Positions 9,253-18,480 of a stretch of 64,000 bases of DNA are shown one piece after another. Below the pieces are notes generated by a model that was not told the origin of the DNA, made no database searches, and worked only from the letters and a program-made list of their open reading frames with translations. The stretch comes from Streptomyces sp. NBC_01217 (GTDB lineage Bacteria; Actinomycetota; Actinomycetes; Streptomycetales; Streptomycetaceae), in the NCBI RefSeq assembly GCF_035994185.1, contig NZ_CP108538.1, forward strand, positions 3,348,001 through 3,412,000. The letters run 5' to 3'. Numbering within the stretch: position 1 is the stretch's first letter; every line of letters starts with the position of its first letter. The position numbers and the translations under genes are program-made.

Positions 9253-10005
9253 CTAGATCTCGTACACCGCGCCCGGCGCCGCCACTTCCACCGGTCCGGC
9301 GAAGAGCAGGCGGGCGTCGGCAAGGTTGTGGTCGGCGTCGGTCCACGGCGGGATGTGGGTGAGGACGAGCCGGCCCACTCCGGCGCGGGCGGCGATGTCG
9401 CCCGCCTCGCGGCCGTTGAGGTGGAGGTCTGGAATGTCCTCCTTGCCATGGATGAACGATGCTTCGCAGAGAAACAGATCGGCACCCTCGGCAAGTTCGT
9501 CCAGCGCCTCGCAGGCACCCGTGTCGCCGGAGTACGTGAGCGAGCGGCCGTCGTGCTCGATCCGGATGGCGTACGAGTCGACCGGGTGGCAGACCTTCTC
9601 CGTACGGACCGAGAAGGGCCCGATCTCGAAGGAGCCCGGCTTCAGGGTGTGGAAGTCGAAGACCTCGCTCATCGCCCGCTCGGACGGGGTGTCGGCGTGG
9701 GCGGTGGTGAGCCGCTGCTCGGTGCCGTCGGGGCCGTAGACCGGGATGGGGGCGGGACGGCCGCCGTCGTGCCGGTAGTAGCGGACGACGAAGTACGCGC
9801 ACATGTCGATGCAGTGATCGGCATGCAGATGGCTGAGGAAGATGGCGTCGAGGTCGTAGAGACCGACGTAGCGCTGCAGCTCGCCGAGGGCGCCGTTGCC
9901 CATGTCGAGGAGCAGCCTGAAGCCGTCGGCCTCTACGAGGTAGCTCGAGCATGCTGATCCCGCGGACGGGAACGAGCCGGAGCAGCCGACGACGGTGAGC
10001 TTCAT
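9253..10005 (-). CDS. Metallo-beta-lactamase-fold hydrolase (RNase Z/phosphodiesterase-like)
   Basis: The 250-residue protein has the metal-binding SHLHADHCID motif (HxHxDH), YSGDTGACEAL, and a late LVLTHIPPW histidine. It begins MKLTVVGCSGSFPSAGSACS, the usual start of RNase Z-like and cyclic phosphodiesterase-like members. ATG 10005 follows GGAGG. Such proteins hydrolyse phosphodiester bonds with two zinc ions, but it lacks the tRNA-binding arm of true RNase Z, so the substrate is not assigned. It is convergent with nagE2. Confidence 0.85.
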   Translation of the reverse strand: MKLTVVGCSGSFPSAGSACSSYLVEADGFRLLLDMGNGALGELQRYVGLYDLDAIFLSHLHADHCIDMCAYFVVRYYRHDGGRPAPIPVYGPDGTEQRLTTAHADTPSERAMSEVFDFHTLKPGSFEIGPFSVRTEKVCHPVDSYAIRIEHDGRSLTYSGDTGACEALDELAEGADLFLCEASFIHGKEDIPDLHLNGREAGDIAARAGVGRLVLTHIPPWTDADHNLADARLLFAGPVEVAAPGAVYEI

Positions 10006-10183
10006 GGAGCGTGAACCTCCGAGACGTGGGAACGGGGAGGGTTCGTGCGGTCTGTTGAGCGGTTTGTCGAGCGTAAGGCGCGAAAGAGCCGGTCGCTCCT
10101 CCACGGCCGTCCGTTGTGGGGGAACTCACCTGCTCTGTCACCGGTTCGATGGAAGAGGCGGGGACGCCGGTACGGTCGGGGGC

Positions 10184-10678
10184 ATGGACATGTCCTGGTG
10201 GTGGATCGCGTTCGCCGTTGTCGTGCTGCTCGCGCTCGTGGCGGCGGTTGCCGATGGGCGGGGGCGGGGTGGGCGGCGGCCCAGAGGCCGTTCCGGCGGG
10301 CGTCCGAGCGGGCGGACGCGTCCGCCCGCGGGGCCGGGGCGCGAGCCGACGCGCGGGCCGGAGCGGAGGCCGCGGGCCGGGGAGATCTGGTGGGCCGAGG
10401 TGCCGTACGAGGACGGGCCCGGGGCGAAGGACCGGCCCTGCCTGGTGCTGTCGGTACGGGGTGACTCGGCGCTCGTCGCGAAGATCACCAGCAAGTACCA
10501 CGAGGAGCGGCCCGGGGTGATCGCGCTGCCCGCGGGAACGGTGGGGGATGCGCGGGGGCGGGCGAGCTTCCTGGAGACGGATGAGCTGCGGGAGGTCGCC
10601 GTGCGGGGGTTTCGGCGGCGGGTGGGGGTTGTGGATGCGGGGGTTTGGGAGCGGGTGCGGGGGCTTGGGGCCGGGTGA
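10184..10678 (+). CDS. Membrane-anchored PemK/MazF-like protein
   Basis: A 164-residue protein with one N-terminal transmembrane helix (residues 4-24, SWWWIAFAVVVLLALVAAV), an Arg/Gly/Pro-rich linker (25-62) and a C-terminal PemK/MazF-fold domain. That domain starts PRAGEIWWAEVPYEDG and continues KDRPCLVLSV and AKITSKYHEE, the usual beta-barrel motifs of this family. MazF toxins are soluble endoribonucleases, so anchoring one to the membrane is odd, and no antitoxin gene lies next to it. It could be a non-toxic relative. A second ATG lies 6 bases downstream. Confidence 0.75.
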   Translation: MDMSWWWIAFAVVVLLALVAAVADGRGRGGRRPRGRSGGRPSGRTRPPAGPGREPTRGPERRPRAGEIWWAEVPYEDGPGAKDRPCLVLSVRGDSALVAKITSKYHEERPGVIALPAGTVGDARGRASFLETDELREVAVRGFRRRVGVVDAGVWERVRGLGAG

Positions 10679-10831
10679 GGGTGCGGGGGCGTGGGGTGCG
10701 GGGACGTGGGGCGCGGAGGCTGTGGGGCGCCTGCGGCGGGCCTGTCCCCTACCCATCCCCAAGCTCTCAACTTCGTTCGAGCAGGGGAGACCCCACTCTT
10801 CCCGAAACCGGGGCTCTGCCCCGGGCCCCGC

Positions 10832-10852
10832 TCCTCAAGCGCCGGACGGGCT
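10832..10852 (+). repeat. Streptomyces intergenic repeat copy
   Basis: TCCTCAAGCGCCGGACGGGC plus T is a copy of the short repeat seen several times in this window. The surrounding gap 10679-10926 is very GC-rich and holds no gene I can support. Confidence 0.6.
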
Positions 10853-10926
10853 GAAGGGCCCGCCTGAGGGGCTGAGTGGTTGGCCGGACGGGCTGAGACA
10901 TCCGGCCCGTCCGGCGTGATTCCGGG

Positions 10927-12155
<1,229 letters not shown>

Positions 12156-12257
12156 GGCGTGGGCTCCTTCGGAAGCGGAGAGGTGGCGGGGCGCGCGGCT
12201 CTGCCCCCGCGCGGGGGTTGGTGCTCTACGAATGGGTGCTCGCGCCGCGAGCCCGGC

Positions 12258-12347
12258 TCAGGCCTCGCGGCCGGCGGGCAGGCGGCACGTACAGATCGCG
12301 CTGGAGAGCCTGCACAGGTCGACGTGCAGCCGCGCGACGAGCAGCAT
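12258..12347 (-). CDS. Cysteine-containing leader peptide upstream of cysO-cysM
   Basis: This short ORF encodes 29 residues containing LHVDLCRLSSAICTC. It belongs to the recurrent Streptomyces putative leader peptides found before sulfur-metabolism genes (pattern LHVDLxRxxS). Three cysteine codons (two separated by one threonine codon) fall in the second half, as expected of a peptide whose translation stalls when Cys-tRNA is scarce. ATG 12347 is chosen by similarity; an in-frame ATG at 12383 would add 12 residues. No strong ribosome site is visible at either. The stop is 102 bases before cysO. Attenuation is inferred. Confidence 0.7.
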   Translation of the reverse strand: MLLVARLHVDLCRLSSAICTCRLPAGREA

Positions 12348-12461
12348 GCCCGGCGTCTTGTCGCTCACGTCATCGGAAACCATGCGGTCATCGTATCGAT
12401 TCCCGGTCCGTGACCCGGAGTGTGATCTCAGCTGCTGGATGGTCGGCGTTCGACAGGTGGA

Positions 12462-12492
12462 CGGGACGGGTCTCCATCACGGTCCCGTCCCG
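12462..12492 (-). terminator. Weak hairpin after mec
   Basis: CGGGACGGG (12462-12470) pairs with CCCGTCCCG (12484-12492) around a 13-base loop. It lies between the mec stop and the leader peptide and may end the mec transcript; there is no T-run. Confidence 0.4.
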
Positions 12493-12527
12493 CCTGCGGA
12501 ATGCCGGAGTCGGGCGGTGCGAGGAGG

Positions 12528-12959
12528 TCAGACGGCCTCGTACGCCTCGACGACCTCGACGTCCTCCTCGGTGATCTCGCCGTCCACGATCCGGTACGAG
12601 CGGAACTGGAAGAGGCCCGCGTCGTCGGTGTCCGCGGTGGAGACGAGGACGTAGTGGGCGCCGGGTTCGTTGGCGTATGAGACATCGGTGCGGGAGGGGT
12701 AGGCCTCGGTCGCGGTGTGGGAGTGGTAGACGATCACCGGCTCCTCGTCGCGGTCGTCCATCTCGCGGTAGAGCTTGAGGAGGTCGCCCGAGTCGAATTC
12801 GTAGAACGTGGGCGAGCGCGCGGCGTTGAGCATGGGGATGAACCGTTCGGCGCGGCCGGTTCCGGCCGGGCCCGCGACCACGCCGCACGCCTCGTCGGGG
12901 TGGTCGGCACGGGAGTGCGCGACGATCTGGTCGTAGAGCGTCTGGGTGATGGTCAGCAT
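12528..12959 (-). CDS. mec: JAMM-family metallopeptidase Mec
   Basis: The 143-residue protein has a complete JAMM/MPN+ zinc site: HSHTATEAYPSRTD (HxH-x7-S-x2-D) with an upstream glutamate. ATG 12959 (MLTITQTLYDQIVAHSRADH) matches the family start. In mycobacteria, Mec releases cysteine from the CysO-cysteine adduct and regenerates CysO. Here it probably also trims the Met-Asn tail of new CysO. It lies upstream of cysO on the same strand, separated by a weak hairpin and the leader peptide. Confidence 0.92.
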   Translation of the reverse strand: MLTITQTLYDQIVAHSRADHPDEACGVVAGPAGTGRAERFIPMLNAARSPTFYEFDSGDLLKLYREMDDRDEEPVIVYHSHTATEAYPSRTDVSYANEPGAHYVLVSTADTDDAGLFQFRSYRIVDGEITEEDVEVVEAYEAV

Positions 12960-12973
12960 GGCGCCAGGATAGG

Positions 12974-13020
12974 CATGCGGGCCCCGGCGTACCGAGGAGT
13001 GGTACGCCGGGGCCCGCATG
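12974..13020 (-). terminator. Strong hairpin between permease and mec
   Basis: Two perfect 20-base arms (12974-12993 and 13001-13020) with a 7-base loop lie between the stop of the amino acid permease and the start of mec, both on the minus strand. It should terminate the permease transcript. Confidence 0.75.
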
Positions 13021-13076
13021 GTGGACGCGGCCGTTGGGGCGGCCGGAGGTGGAGCAGAGGCCGTGCCGCCCTCGCG

Positions 13077-14519
13077 TCAGCTCTTTGCGAACGCCTTGTT
13101 CTCGGGGTTGCGGGACTTGAGCACCAGGTACGAGACGCCGAGGACGGCCGCCCACAGCGGGGCGCAGTACAGCGAGACCCTGGTGTCCTTGTCGATGCCC
13201 ATCATCACGATCACCAAGCCGATGAAGGCCAGCGCGAAGATGCTGGTGAACGGGGCGCCGGGGGCCCGGAAGGTGGACTGCGGGAGCACTCCGCGGTCGG
13301 CCAGGCCCCGGTAGCGGATCTGGCAGACGAGGATCATGATCCAGGCCCACATGCCGGAGATGGTGGCGAAGGAGACGACGTAGGTGAAGGCGTCACCGGG
13401 CCACTGGTAGTTGATCCACACGCCGACGAGCATCAGGGCCGCGGAGAAGGTGGTGCCGATCAGCGGGGTGCCGCTCCTGGTCAGCCTGGTGAAGAACCGC
13501 GGGCCCTGGCCGTTGAGCGCGAGGTCGCGCAGCATGCGGCCGGTGGAGTACATGCCGGAGTTGCAGGAGGAGAGGGCCGCGGTCAGGACGACGAAGTTGA
13601 CGATGCCCGCTCCGACGCCGAGGCCCATCTTCTGGAAGGCGGCGACGAACGGCGAGATCCCGGGCTGGAACTCGGTCCACGGGACCACGGAGAGGATCAT
13701 GATGAGGGCGCCGACGTAGAAGACGGCGATGCGCCACGGCACGGTGTTGATCGCCTTGGGCAGGACGGTCTTCGGGTCCTTGGACTCGCCCGCGGTGACG
13801 CCGACGAGCTCGACGGCGAGGAAGGCGAACATCACGATCTGCAGGGTCATGAGCGTGCCGCTGATGCCGTGCGGGAAGAAGCCGCCGTCGGCCCAGAGGT
13901 GGGTCACGCTCGCGGTGTCCCCGGCGTCGGAGAAGCCGAGGGTGAGAATTCCGGCGCAGATGAGGATCATGCCGACGATGGCGGTCACCTTGACCATCGA
14001 GAACCAGAATTCGAGTTCTCCGAAGAGCTTCACGGAGATCAGGTTCACGCCGTACAGGATGATCGTGAAGATCAGCGCCGACACCCATTGAGGAATGTCG
14101 AACCAGAACGTCATGTACTGGGCCGCTGCGGTGACCTCGGTGATTCCGGTGACGACCCAGAACAGCCAGTACGTCCAGCCGGTGACAAAGCCGGCGAAGG
14201 GGCCGACGAATTCGCGGGCGTACTCCGAGAAGGAGCCCGACACCGGGCGGTACATGAGGAGTTCGCCCAGGGCCCGCATGATGAAGAAGATCACCAGACC
14301 CGCGACGGCATAGGCCAGGATGAGGCTGGGTCCGGCCTTGGCGATCGCCTTGCCCGCACCGAGGAAGAGGCCGGTGCCGATGGCTCCGCCGATGGCGATC
14401 ATCTGGATCTGACGGGCGCCGAGGGCCCGCTGGTATCCCTCGCCCGCCGTACCGGCGTCCGCGACCGCCGCGGCCTCCCGGCCGCCCTGTCCCTTGTCGT
14501 CGACCTGCGCCGATGTCAT
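13077..14519 (-). CDS. APC-superfamily amino acid permease
   Basis: A 480-residue protein with 12 hydrophobic segments. RALGARQIQMIAIGGAIGTG and AGPSLILAYAVAGLVIFFIMRALGELL are typical of the CycA/AnsP/GabP branch of amino acid-proton symporters, and SCNSGMYSTGRML is conserved. ATG 14519 is favoured because family similarity starts there, though an upstream ATG is in frame. The closest relatives I recall transport D-serine, D-alanine, glycine or asparagine; the substrate is not decided by sequence. Confidence 0.9.
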   Translation of the reverse strand: MTSAQVDDKGQGGREAAAVADAGTAGEGYQRALGARQIQMIAIGGAIGTGLFLGAGKAIAKAGPSLILAYAVAGLVIFFIMRALGELLMYRPVSGSFSEYAREFVGPFAGFVTGWTYWLFWVVTGITEVTAAAQYMTFWFDIPQWVSALIFTIILYGVNLISVKLFGELEFWFSMVKVTAIVGMILICAGILTLGFSDAGDTASVTHLWADGGFFPHGISGTLMTLQIVMFAFLAVELVGVTAGESKDPKTVLPKAINTVPWRIAVFYVGALIMILSVVPWTEFQPGISPFVAAFQKMGLGVGAGIVNFVVLTAALSSCNSGMYSTGRMLRDLALNGQGPRFFTRLTRSGTPLIGTTFSAALMLVGVWINYQWPGDAFTYVVSFATISGMWAWIMILVCQIRYRGLADRGVLPQSTFRAPGAPFTSIFALAFIGLVIVMMGIDKDTRVSLYCAPLWAAVLGVSYLVLKSRNPENKAFAKS

Positions 14520-14855
14520 GTGCTGCGCCTTTCTCCACGCCGATCCGCGCCATTGAGGCAGCGGATCGGTTCCTGATCCCCCCGGATATGGATGGAGTGC
14601 CGCCGGCGGTCGCCGGCCTGTAGCGCCCTCGGGAACAGGGGTGGCGTCCCCGAGTGGTCGTGAAGATTTATCACGGCCACACGGGTGATTCATCGGACCA
14701 TTTGTGGCGCACAACACAAGTAAAAGCGGACAAGCATTCCCAGTCGCCGCAAAAGCGACTGTTCAGGTGATGGGATCGTTATTCGGATTTGAGTGTCCGT
14801 TGAGCGAACGTGATGCATGCGTAATCGAGAAGCCCGCCCAGCGCTACGGACCGCG
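14520..14855. other. Intergenic region upstream of the permease
   Basis: A 336-base gap. It must hold the permease promoter and leader on the minus strand. I see a GCCGGCGACCGCCGGC hairpin near 14598-14613 and a GATCCGC/GCGGATC hairpin just before the ATG, but no match to a riboswitch consensus I know. Confidence 0.3.
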
Positions 14856-15440
14856 CTACGGCATCAGGGTTTCCACGAGGGTTTCCTGGAGCGCGCCGAG
14901 CCAGAGATAGGCCATGACCATCGGCTTGCGCGGATCGCTGTCGGGCAGCCGGTAGAGCGACCCGACCTCGCCCTCGTCGTCGTCGGAGACCTCCAGACGG
15001 GTGCCGATGGTGAGGCGGAGGTCGTTGAGCGCGCCGAGCCAGTTGCGGCATTCGTCGCCGGTGAGCTCCAGCACGGCGCCGCCGTCCCCGGCGATGGTGA
15101 GGCCGTCCAGGGTGCGTACGACGGCGAGGGCGTCGTCGCGCTTGCGGGTGCGCAGATCGTTCTCGGTGAAGCGGCGGAACTCGGCGGAGGCGGCGCGCAG
15201 TTCGCTGTCCTCGTCGCCGTACGCCTCGGGGAAGAGGCGGGCCAGCGCGGGGTCGGTGGGCGGTTCGCTGGGGCCCTCGGCGAAGAGGGCGGCGAGCGGG
15301 TCCTCGCCCTCGGCGGGCTGGTCGCCGGGTCCGATCAGTTCCAGCAGCTGTACGGCGAGGGAGCGCAGGATCGCGATCTCCACCTCGTCGAGCGCGACGG
15401 CCGCGCCGCCGCCTGGGGTGGCCTCGAAGTGGCCGGCCAT
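14856..15440 (-). CDS. DUF2017 family protein
   Basis: A 194-residue acidic protein. It shows VALDEVEIAILRSLAVQLLEL near the start and DECRNWLGALNDLRLTIGTRL with LGALQETLV at the end, the pattern of actinobacterial DUF2017. The gene almost always follows clpS, as here (59 bases apart, same strand), which suggests a link to ClpS-dependent protein turnover. The molecular function is unknown. Confidence 0.88.
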   Translation of the reverse strand: MAGHFEATPGGGAAVALDEVEIAILRSLAVQLLELIGPGDQPAEGEDPLAALFAEGPSEPPTDPALARLFPEAYGDEDSELRAASAEFRRFTENDLRTRKRDDALAVVRTLDGLTIAGDGGAVLELTGDECRNWLGALNDLRLTIGTRLEVSDDDEGEVGSLYRLPDSDPRKPMVMAYLWLGALQETLVETLMP

Positions 15441-15499
15441 GGGTTTTCTCCGATGGTGGGTCGGGCGGGGCAGGAGGACGACCGGTCCGGACGGCCGGT

Positions 15500-15814
15500 C
15501 TAGTTGCGGTCCTGGGTGAGGGTGGCCCACAGCCCGTAGCCGTGCATGGCCTGGACGTCGCGTTCCATCTCCTCGCGGCTGCCGCTGGAGACGACTGCGC
15601 GGCCCTTCTGATGGACGTCCAGCATCAGCTTGTGGGCCTTGTCCTTGGAGTAGCCGAAGTAGGCCTGGAAGACATAGGTCACATAGCTCATGAGGTTGAC
15701 CGGGTCGTTGTGGACCAGCGTCACCCAGGGGACGTCGGGCTCGGGGACGACGAGACTCTCCTCGGCCGATTCGGGACGCTCGATCTCTGTGGGGGCGACG
15801 CTCACCCACCCCAT
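15500..15814 (-). CDS. clpS: ATP-dependent Clp protease adaptor ClpS
   Basis: A 104-residue protein with a flexible acidic N-terminus and the ClpS core: [19 protein letters not shown], then [20 protein letters not shown] and [19 protein letters not shown]. It presents N-degron substrates to ClpCP/ClpAP. A GTG four codons downstream of the chosen ATG is an alternative start. It is divergent from pncB and heads clpS-DUF2017. Confidence 0.95.
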   Translation of the reverse strand: MGWVSVAPTEIERPESAEESLVVPEPDVPWVTLVHNDPVNLMSYVTYVFQAYFGYSKDKAHKLMLDVHQKGRAVVSSGSREEMERDVQAMHGYGLWATLTQDRN

Positions 15815-15892
15815 GCTGCCACCAGGGAGGGGTCATCGCACAAACGACCCGAGATCTCGTCACTCTGACGAAATAGGGGTAGCATCCGGGAC

Positions 15893-17221
15893 ATGAACTC
15901 TGCGGACCTTGGGCGACGGGTCGGTGTGCCGTCGACCGCGCTCTTCACCGACCAGTACGAGCTCACGATGGTGCAGGCCGCGCTGAAGGCCGGCACGGCC
16001 GACCGGCGCTCGGTCTTCGAGGCGTTCACCCGCCGGCTGCCGGAGGGACGGCGCTACGGCGTCGTCGCGGGCATCGGACGCGTGCTGGACGCGGTGGAGA
16101 ACTTCCACTTCGACGACGAGATGCTCACCTTCCTGCGCGAACGCGACGTCGTCGACGGGCCCACGCTCGCCTGGCTGGCCGACTTCCGCTTCAGCGGTGA
16201 CATCTGGGGCTACCCGGAGGGCGAGGTGTACTTCCCCGGCTCTCCGATCCTGCGGGTCGAGGGCTCCTTCGCCGAGTGCGTGCTGCTGGAGACGGTGGTC
16301 CTGTCGATCCTCAACCACGACTCGGCGATCGCCGCGGCGGCGTCGCGGATGTCGGCGGCGGCGGGCGGGCGCGGGCTGATCGAGATGGGTGCCCGACGCA
16401 CCCATGAGCTGTCCGCGGTGGCGTCGGCGCGTGCCGCGTACATCGGCGGCTTCGACACCACGTCCGACCTGGCCGCGGGCTTCCGCTACAACATCCCGAC
16501 CGTCGGCACGAGCGCCCACGCCTTCACGCTGCTCCACGACACCGAGCGCGACGCGTTCCGGGCCCAGGTCGACTCGCTGGGCCGGGGTACGACACTGCTG
16601 GTCGACACGTACGACGTCGCCGAGGCGGTCCGTACGGCGGTCGAGGTCGCCGGGACCGAGCTGGGCGCGGTACGGATCGACTCCGGGGACCTGCTGCTGG
16701 TCGCGCACCGGGTGCGGCAGCAACTGGACGAGCTGGGGGCCACCGGGACGAAGATCGTGGTGACCTCGGATCTGGACGAGTACGCGATCGCGTCGCTGGC
16801 CGCGGCGCCGGTCGACGCGTACGGGGTGGGCACGCAGCTGGTGACCGGCAGCGGGCAGCCCACCTGCTCGATGGTCTACAAGCTGGTCGCCCGGGCGGGT
16901 TCCGCCGATCCGGCGGAACCGCTGCGGCCAGTCGCCAAGAAGTCGCTCGGCGCGAAGTCCTCGGTGGGCGGCCGCAAGTGGGCCGCGCGCCGGCTGGACG
17001 AAAGCGGGGTGGCCGAGGCCGAGGTGATCGGCACCGGTCCCGTACCGGACGGGCTGGCCGACCGGCAGCTGCTGGTCGAGCTGGTCAGGGGCGGTGAGGT
17101 GATAGCCCGCGAGCCGCTGGACGCGGCGCGCGAGCGGCACATGGCCGCGCGGGCGGGGCTGCCGATGTCGGCGATGCAGTTGTCCCGTGGGGAGCCGGTG
17201 ATTCCTACCGAGTACGTGTGA
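15893..17221 (+). CDS. pncB: Nicotinate phosphoribosyltransferase
   Basis: A 442-residue enzyme of NAD salvage that makes nicotinate mononucleotide from nicotinate and PRPP with ATP stimulation. Recognisable stretches are ALFTDQYELTMVQAALKAG at the start, GYPEGEVYFPGSPILRVEG, IEMGARRTHE, IGGFDTTSDLAAGFRYNIP and GTSAHAFTLLHD with the autophosphorylated histidine, and RIDSGDL. With pncA 177 bases downstream in the same direction, it completes the nicotinamide-to-NaMN route. Confidence 0.95.
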   Translation: MNSADLGRRVGVPSTALFTDQYELTMVQAALKAGTADRRSVFEAFTRRLPEGRRYGVVAGIGRVLDAVENFHFDDEMLTFLRERDVVDGPTLAWLADFRFSGDIWGYPEGEVYFPGSPILRVEGSFAECVLLETVVLSILNHDSAIAAAASRMSAAAGGRGLIEMGARRTHELSAVASARAAYIGGFDTTSDLAAGFRYNIPTVGTSAHAFTLLHDTERDAFRAQVDSLGRGTTLLVDTYDVAEAVRTAVEVAGTELGAVRIDSGDLLLVAHRVRQQLDELGATGTKIVVTSDLDEYAIASLAAAPVDAYGVGTQLVTGSGQPTCSMVYKLVARAGSADPAEPLRPVAKKSLGAKSSVGGRKWAARRLDESGVAEAEVIGTGPVPDGLADRQLLVELVRGGEVIAREPLDAARERHMAARAGLPMSAMQLSRGEPVIPTEYV

Positions 17222-17260
17222 GGGGGCGGGGCGGGGGCCGGGAGCTCCCGGTTTCCGCTT

Positions 17261-17305
17261 TGTCCTCAATCGCCGGACAGGCTCGATTTGACCGCCGGAC
17301 GGGCT
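17261..17305 (+). repeat. Two adjacent copies of the intergenic repeat
   Basis: TGTCCTCAATCGCCGGACAG and, ten bases after the first copy ends, ACCGCCGGACGGGCT are copies of the same family as those at 10832, 38148 and 38206. They lie between pncB and pncA. Confidence 0.6.
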
Positions 17306-17398
17306 TTCTTCGTCCCCTCCCTAAGCCGCTTCGGAGTCTCTAGGCTCGAATGCGGCCCCCAGTGACCGCCGACCGTCCCCCATCGAAGGACACCCGCC

Positions 17399-17983
17399 AT
17401 GCACCGCGCCTTGATCGTCGTGGACGTTCAGAACGACTTCTGCGAGGGCGGCAGCCTCGCCGTGGCGGGGGGCTCCGATGTCGCCGCCGCCATCACCGAC
17501 CTGATCGGCGAGGCCCAGGCCGGGTACCGCCATGTGGTGGCCACCCGTGACCACCACGTCGACCCGGGCAACCACTTCTCCGCGCAGCCCGACTTCGAGC
17601 ACTCCTGGCCTGCGCACTGTGTCGCCGGTACGGAGGGCGTGGGCTTCCACCCCAATTTCGCCCCCGCGGTCGCCTCGGGTGCGATCGACGCGGTGTTCGA
17701 CAAGGGCGCCTACGCCGCGGCGTACAGCGGATTCGAGGGCCTCGACGAGAACGGTATGGGGCTCGCCGACTGGCTGCACGACCGCGGGGTCACCGAGGTC
17801 GACGTGGTCGGCATCGCGACCGACCACTGCGTGCGGGCGACGGCGCTGGACGCGGTCCGGGCGGGCTTCACGACCCATGTGCTGCTCGACCTGACCGCGG
17901 GAGTCGCCGAGGAGACCACCGAGCGGACGCTCGAAGAGCTCCGCCGGGCGGGCGTGAAGCTCACCGGAAAGCCCGTGGTGTAG
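17399..17983 (+). CDS. pncA: Nicotinamidase
   Basis: A 194-residue isochorismatase-fold hydrolase that converts nicotinamide to nicotinate. The catalytic triad is visible: D9 in VVDVQNDF, K102 in FDKGAYAA and C144 in ATDHCVRATA. Metal ligands fall in TRDHHVDPGNHF (D51, H53, H59). It lies downstream of pncB in the same direction, an NAD salvage pair, and has its own short upstream region. Confidence 0.95.
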   Translation: MHRALIVVDVQNDFCEGGSLAVAGGSDVAAAITDLIGEAQAGYRHVVATRDHHVDPGNHFSAQPDFEHSWPAHCVAGTEGVGFHPNFAPAVASGAIDAVFDKGAYAAAYSGFEGLDENGMGLADWLHDRGVTEVDVVGIATDHCVRATALDAVRAGFTTHVLLDLTAGVAEETTERTLEELRRAGVKLTGKPVV

Positions 17984-18017
17984 TTTCCCCAGCCGGGCCC
18001 GCCCCCGTCCCCATGCC

Positions 18018-18356
18018 TCAGGCCGGGCGCCTGGCCGGGATCGCCGGGCGGCGGAGCAGGGCCCGGATCGGGTGCCAGAGCTCCTGGGCCTCCTCCGGTC
18101 TCGCCCGCCAGAGCACCCCGTCCGGGTGGTGCAGCACGGCGGTGATCTCGTCCGGCGTGGGCGGCTCCGCGTTGCCCCGGAGGTAGACGGCGCGCAGGCC
18201 CAGATTGCGCAGCCGGGTCAGCGCGCGGGCCCGGTTGGCCGCGTACACCAGGACCCGGACCGGAGCGCCCGGCTCCGTTCCGTCCGCGGGACCGGTCAGG
18301 GTGATCGCCACCACCACACTGCCGTTCGGCAACTTGCTGAACCCTCCGCCTGCCAT
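18018..18356 (-). CDS. Hypothetical protein
   Basis: A 112-residue protein starting MAGGGFSKLPNGSVVVAITL, with alternating strands and helices (VRVLVYAANRARALTRLRNL, PPTPDEITAVLHHPDGVLWR) and an Arg/Pro-rich end. No family recognised with confidence. ATG 18356 is preferred to one 18 codons upstream because conserved-looking sequence begins there. It lies downstream of the M6 peptidase gene on the same strand but after a strong terminator. Confidence 0.65.
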   Translation of the reverse strand: MAGGGFSKLPNGSVVVAITLTGPADGTEPGAPVRVLVYAANRARALTRLRNLGLRAVYLRGNAEPPTPDEITAVLHHPDGVLWRARPEEAQELWHPIRALLRRPAIPARRPA

Positions 18357-18418
18357 GCTCCGCGCTCCCCCGTAAGACATCGTGTCAATAAGGATCCGAA
18401 TAAGACGCACCTAAACAC

Positions 18419-18454
18419 GATCGGCCGCCGCCCGCTAGGGGGCGACGGCCGATC
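18419..18454 (-). terminator. Terminator after the M6 peptidase gene
   Basis: GATCGGCCG pairs with CGGCCGATC, with an inner CGCCC/GGGCG stem and one bulge on each side. It lies 27 bases after the stop of the large secreted peptidase gene. Confidence 0.75.
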
Positions 18455-18480
18455 AAGGTTTGACCTGCGGCGATGCGGAA

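Noticed and set aside
12717..14576. 619-codon plus-strand frame opposite mec and the amino acid permease
   Set aside because: No recognisable domain; the opposite strand carries two complete families.
14520..14700. Possible glycine or c-di-AMP riboswitch upstream of the permease
   Set aside because: The hairpins present do not contain the conserved cores I know for these classes.
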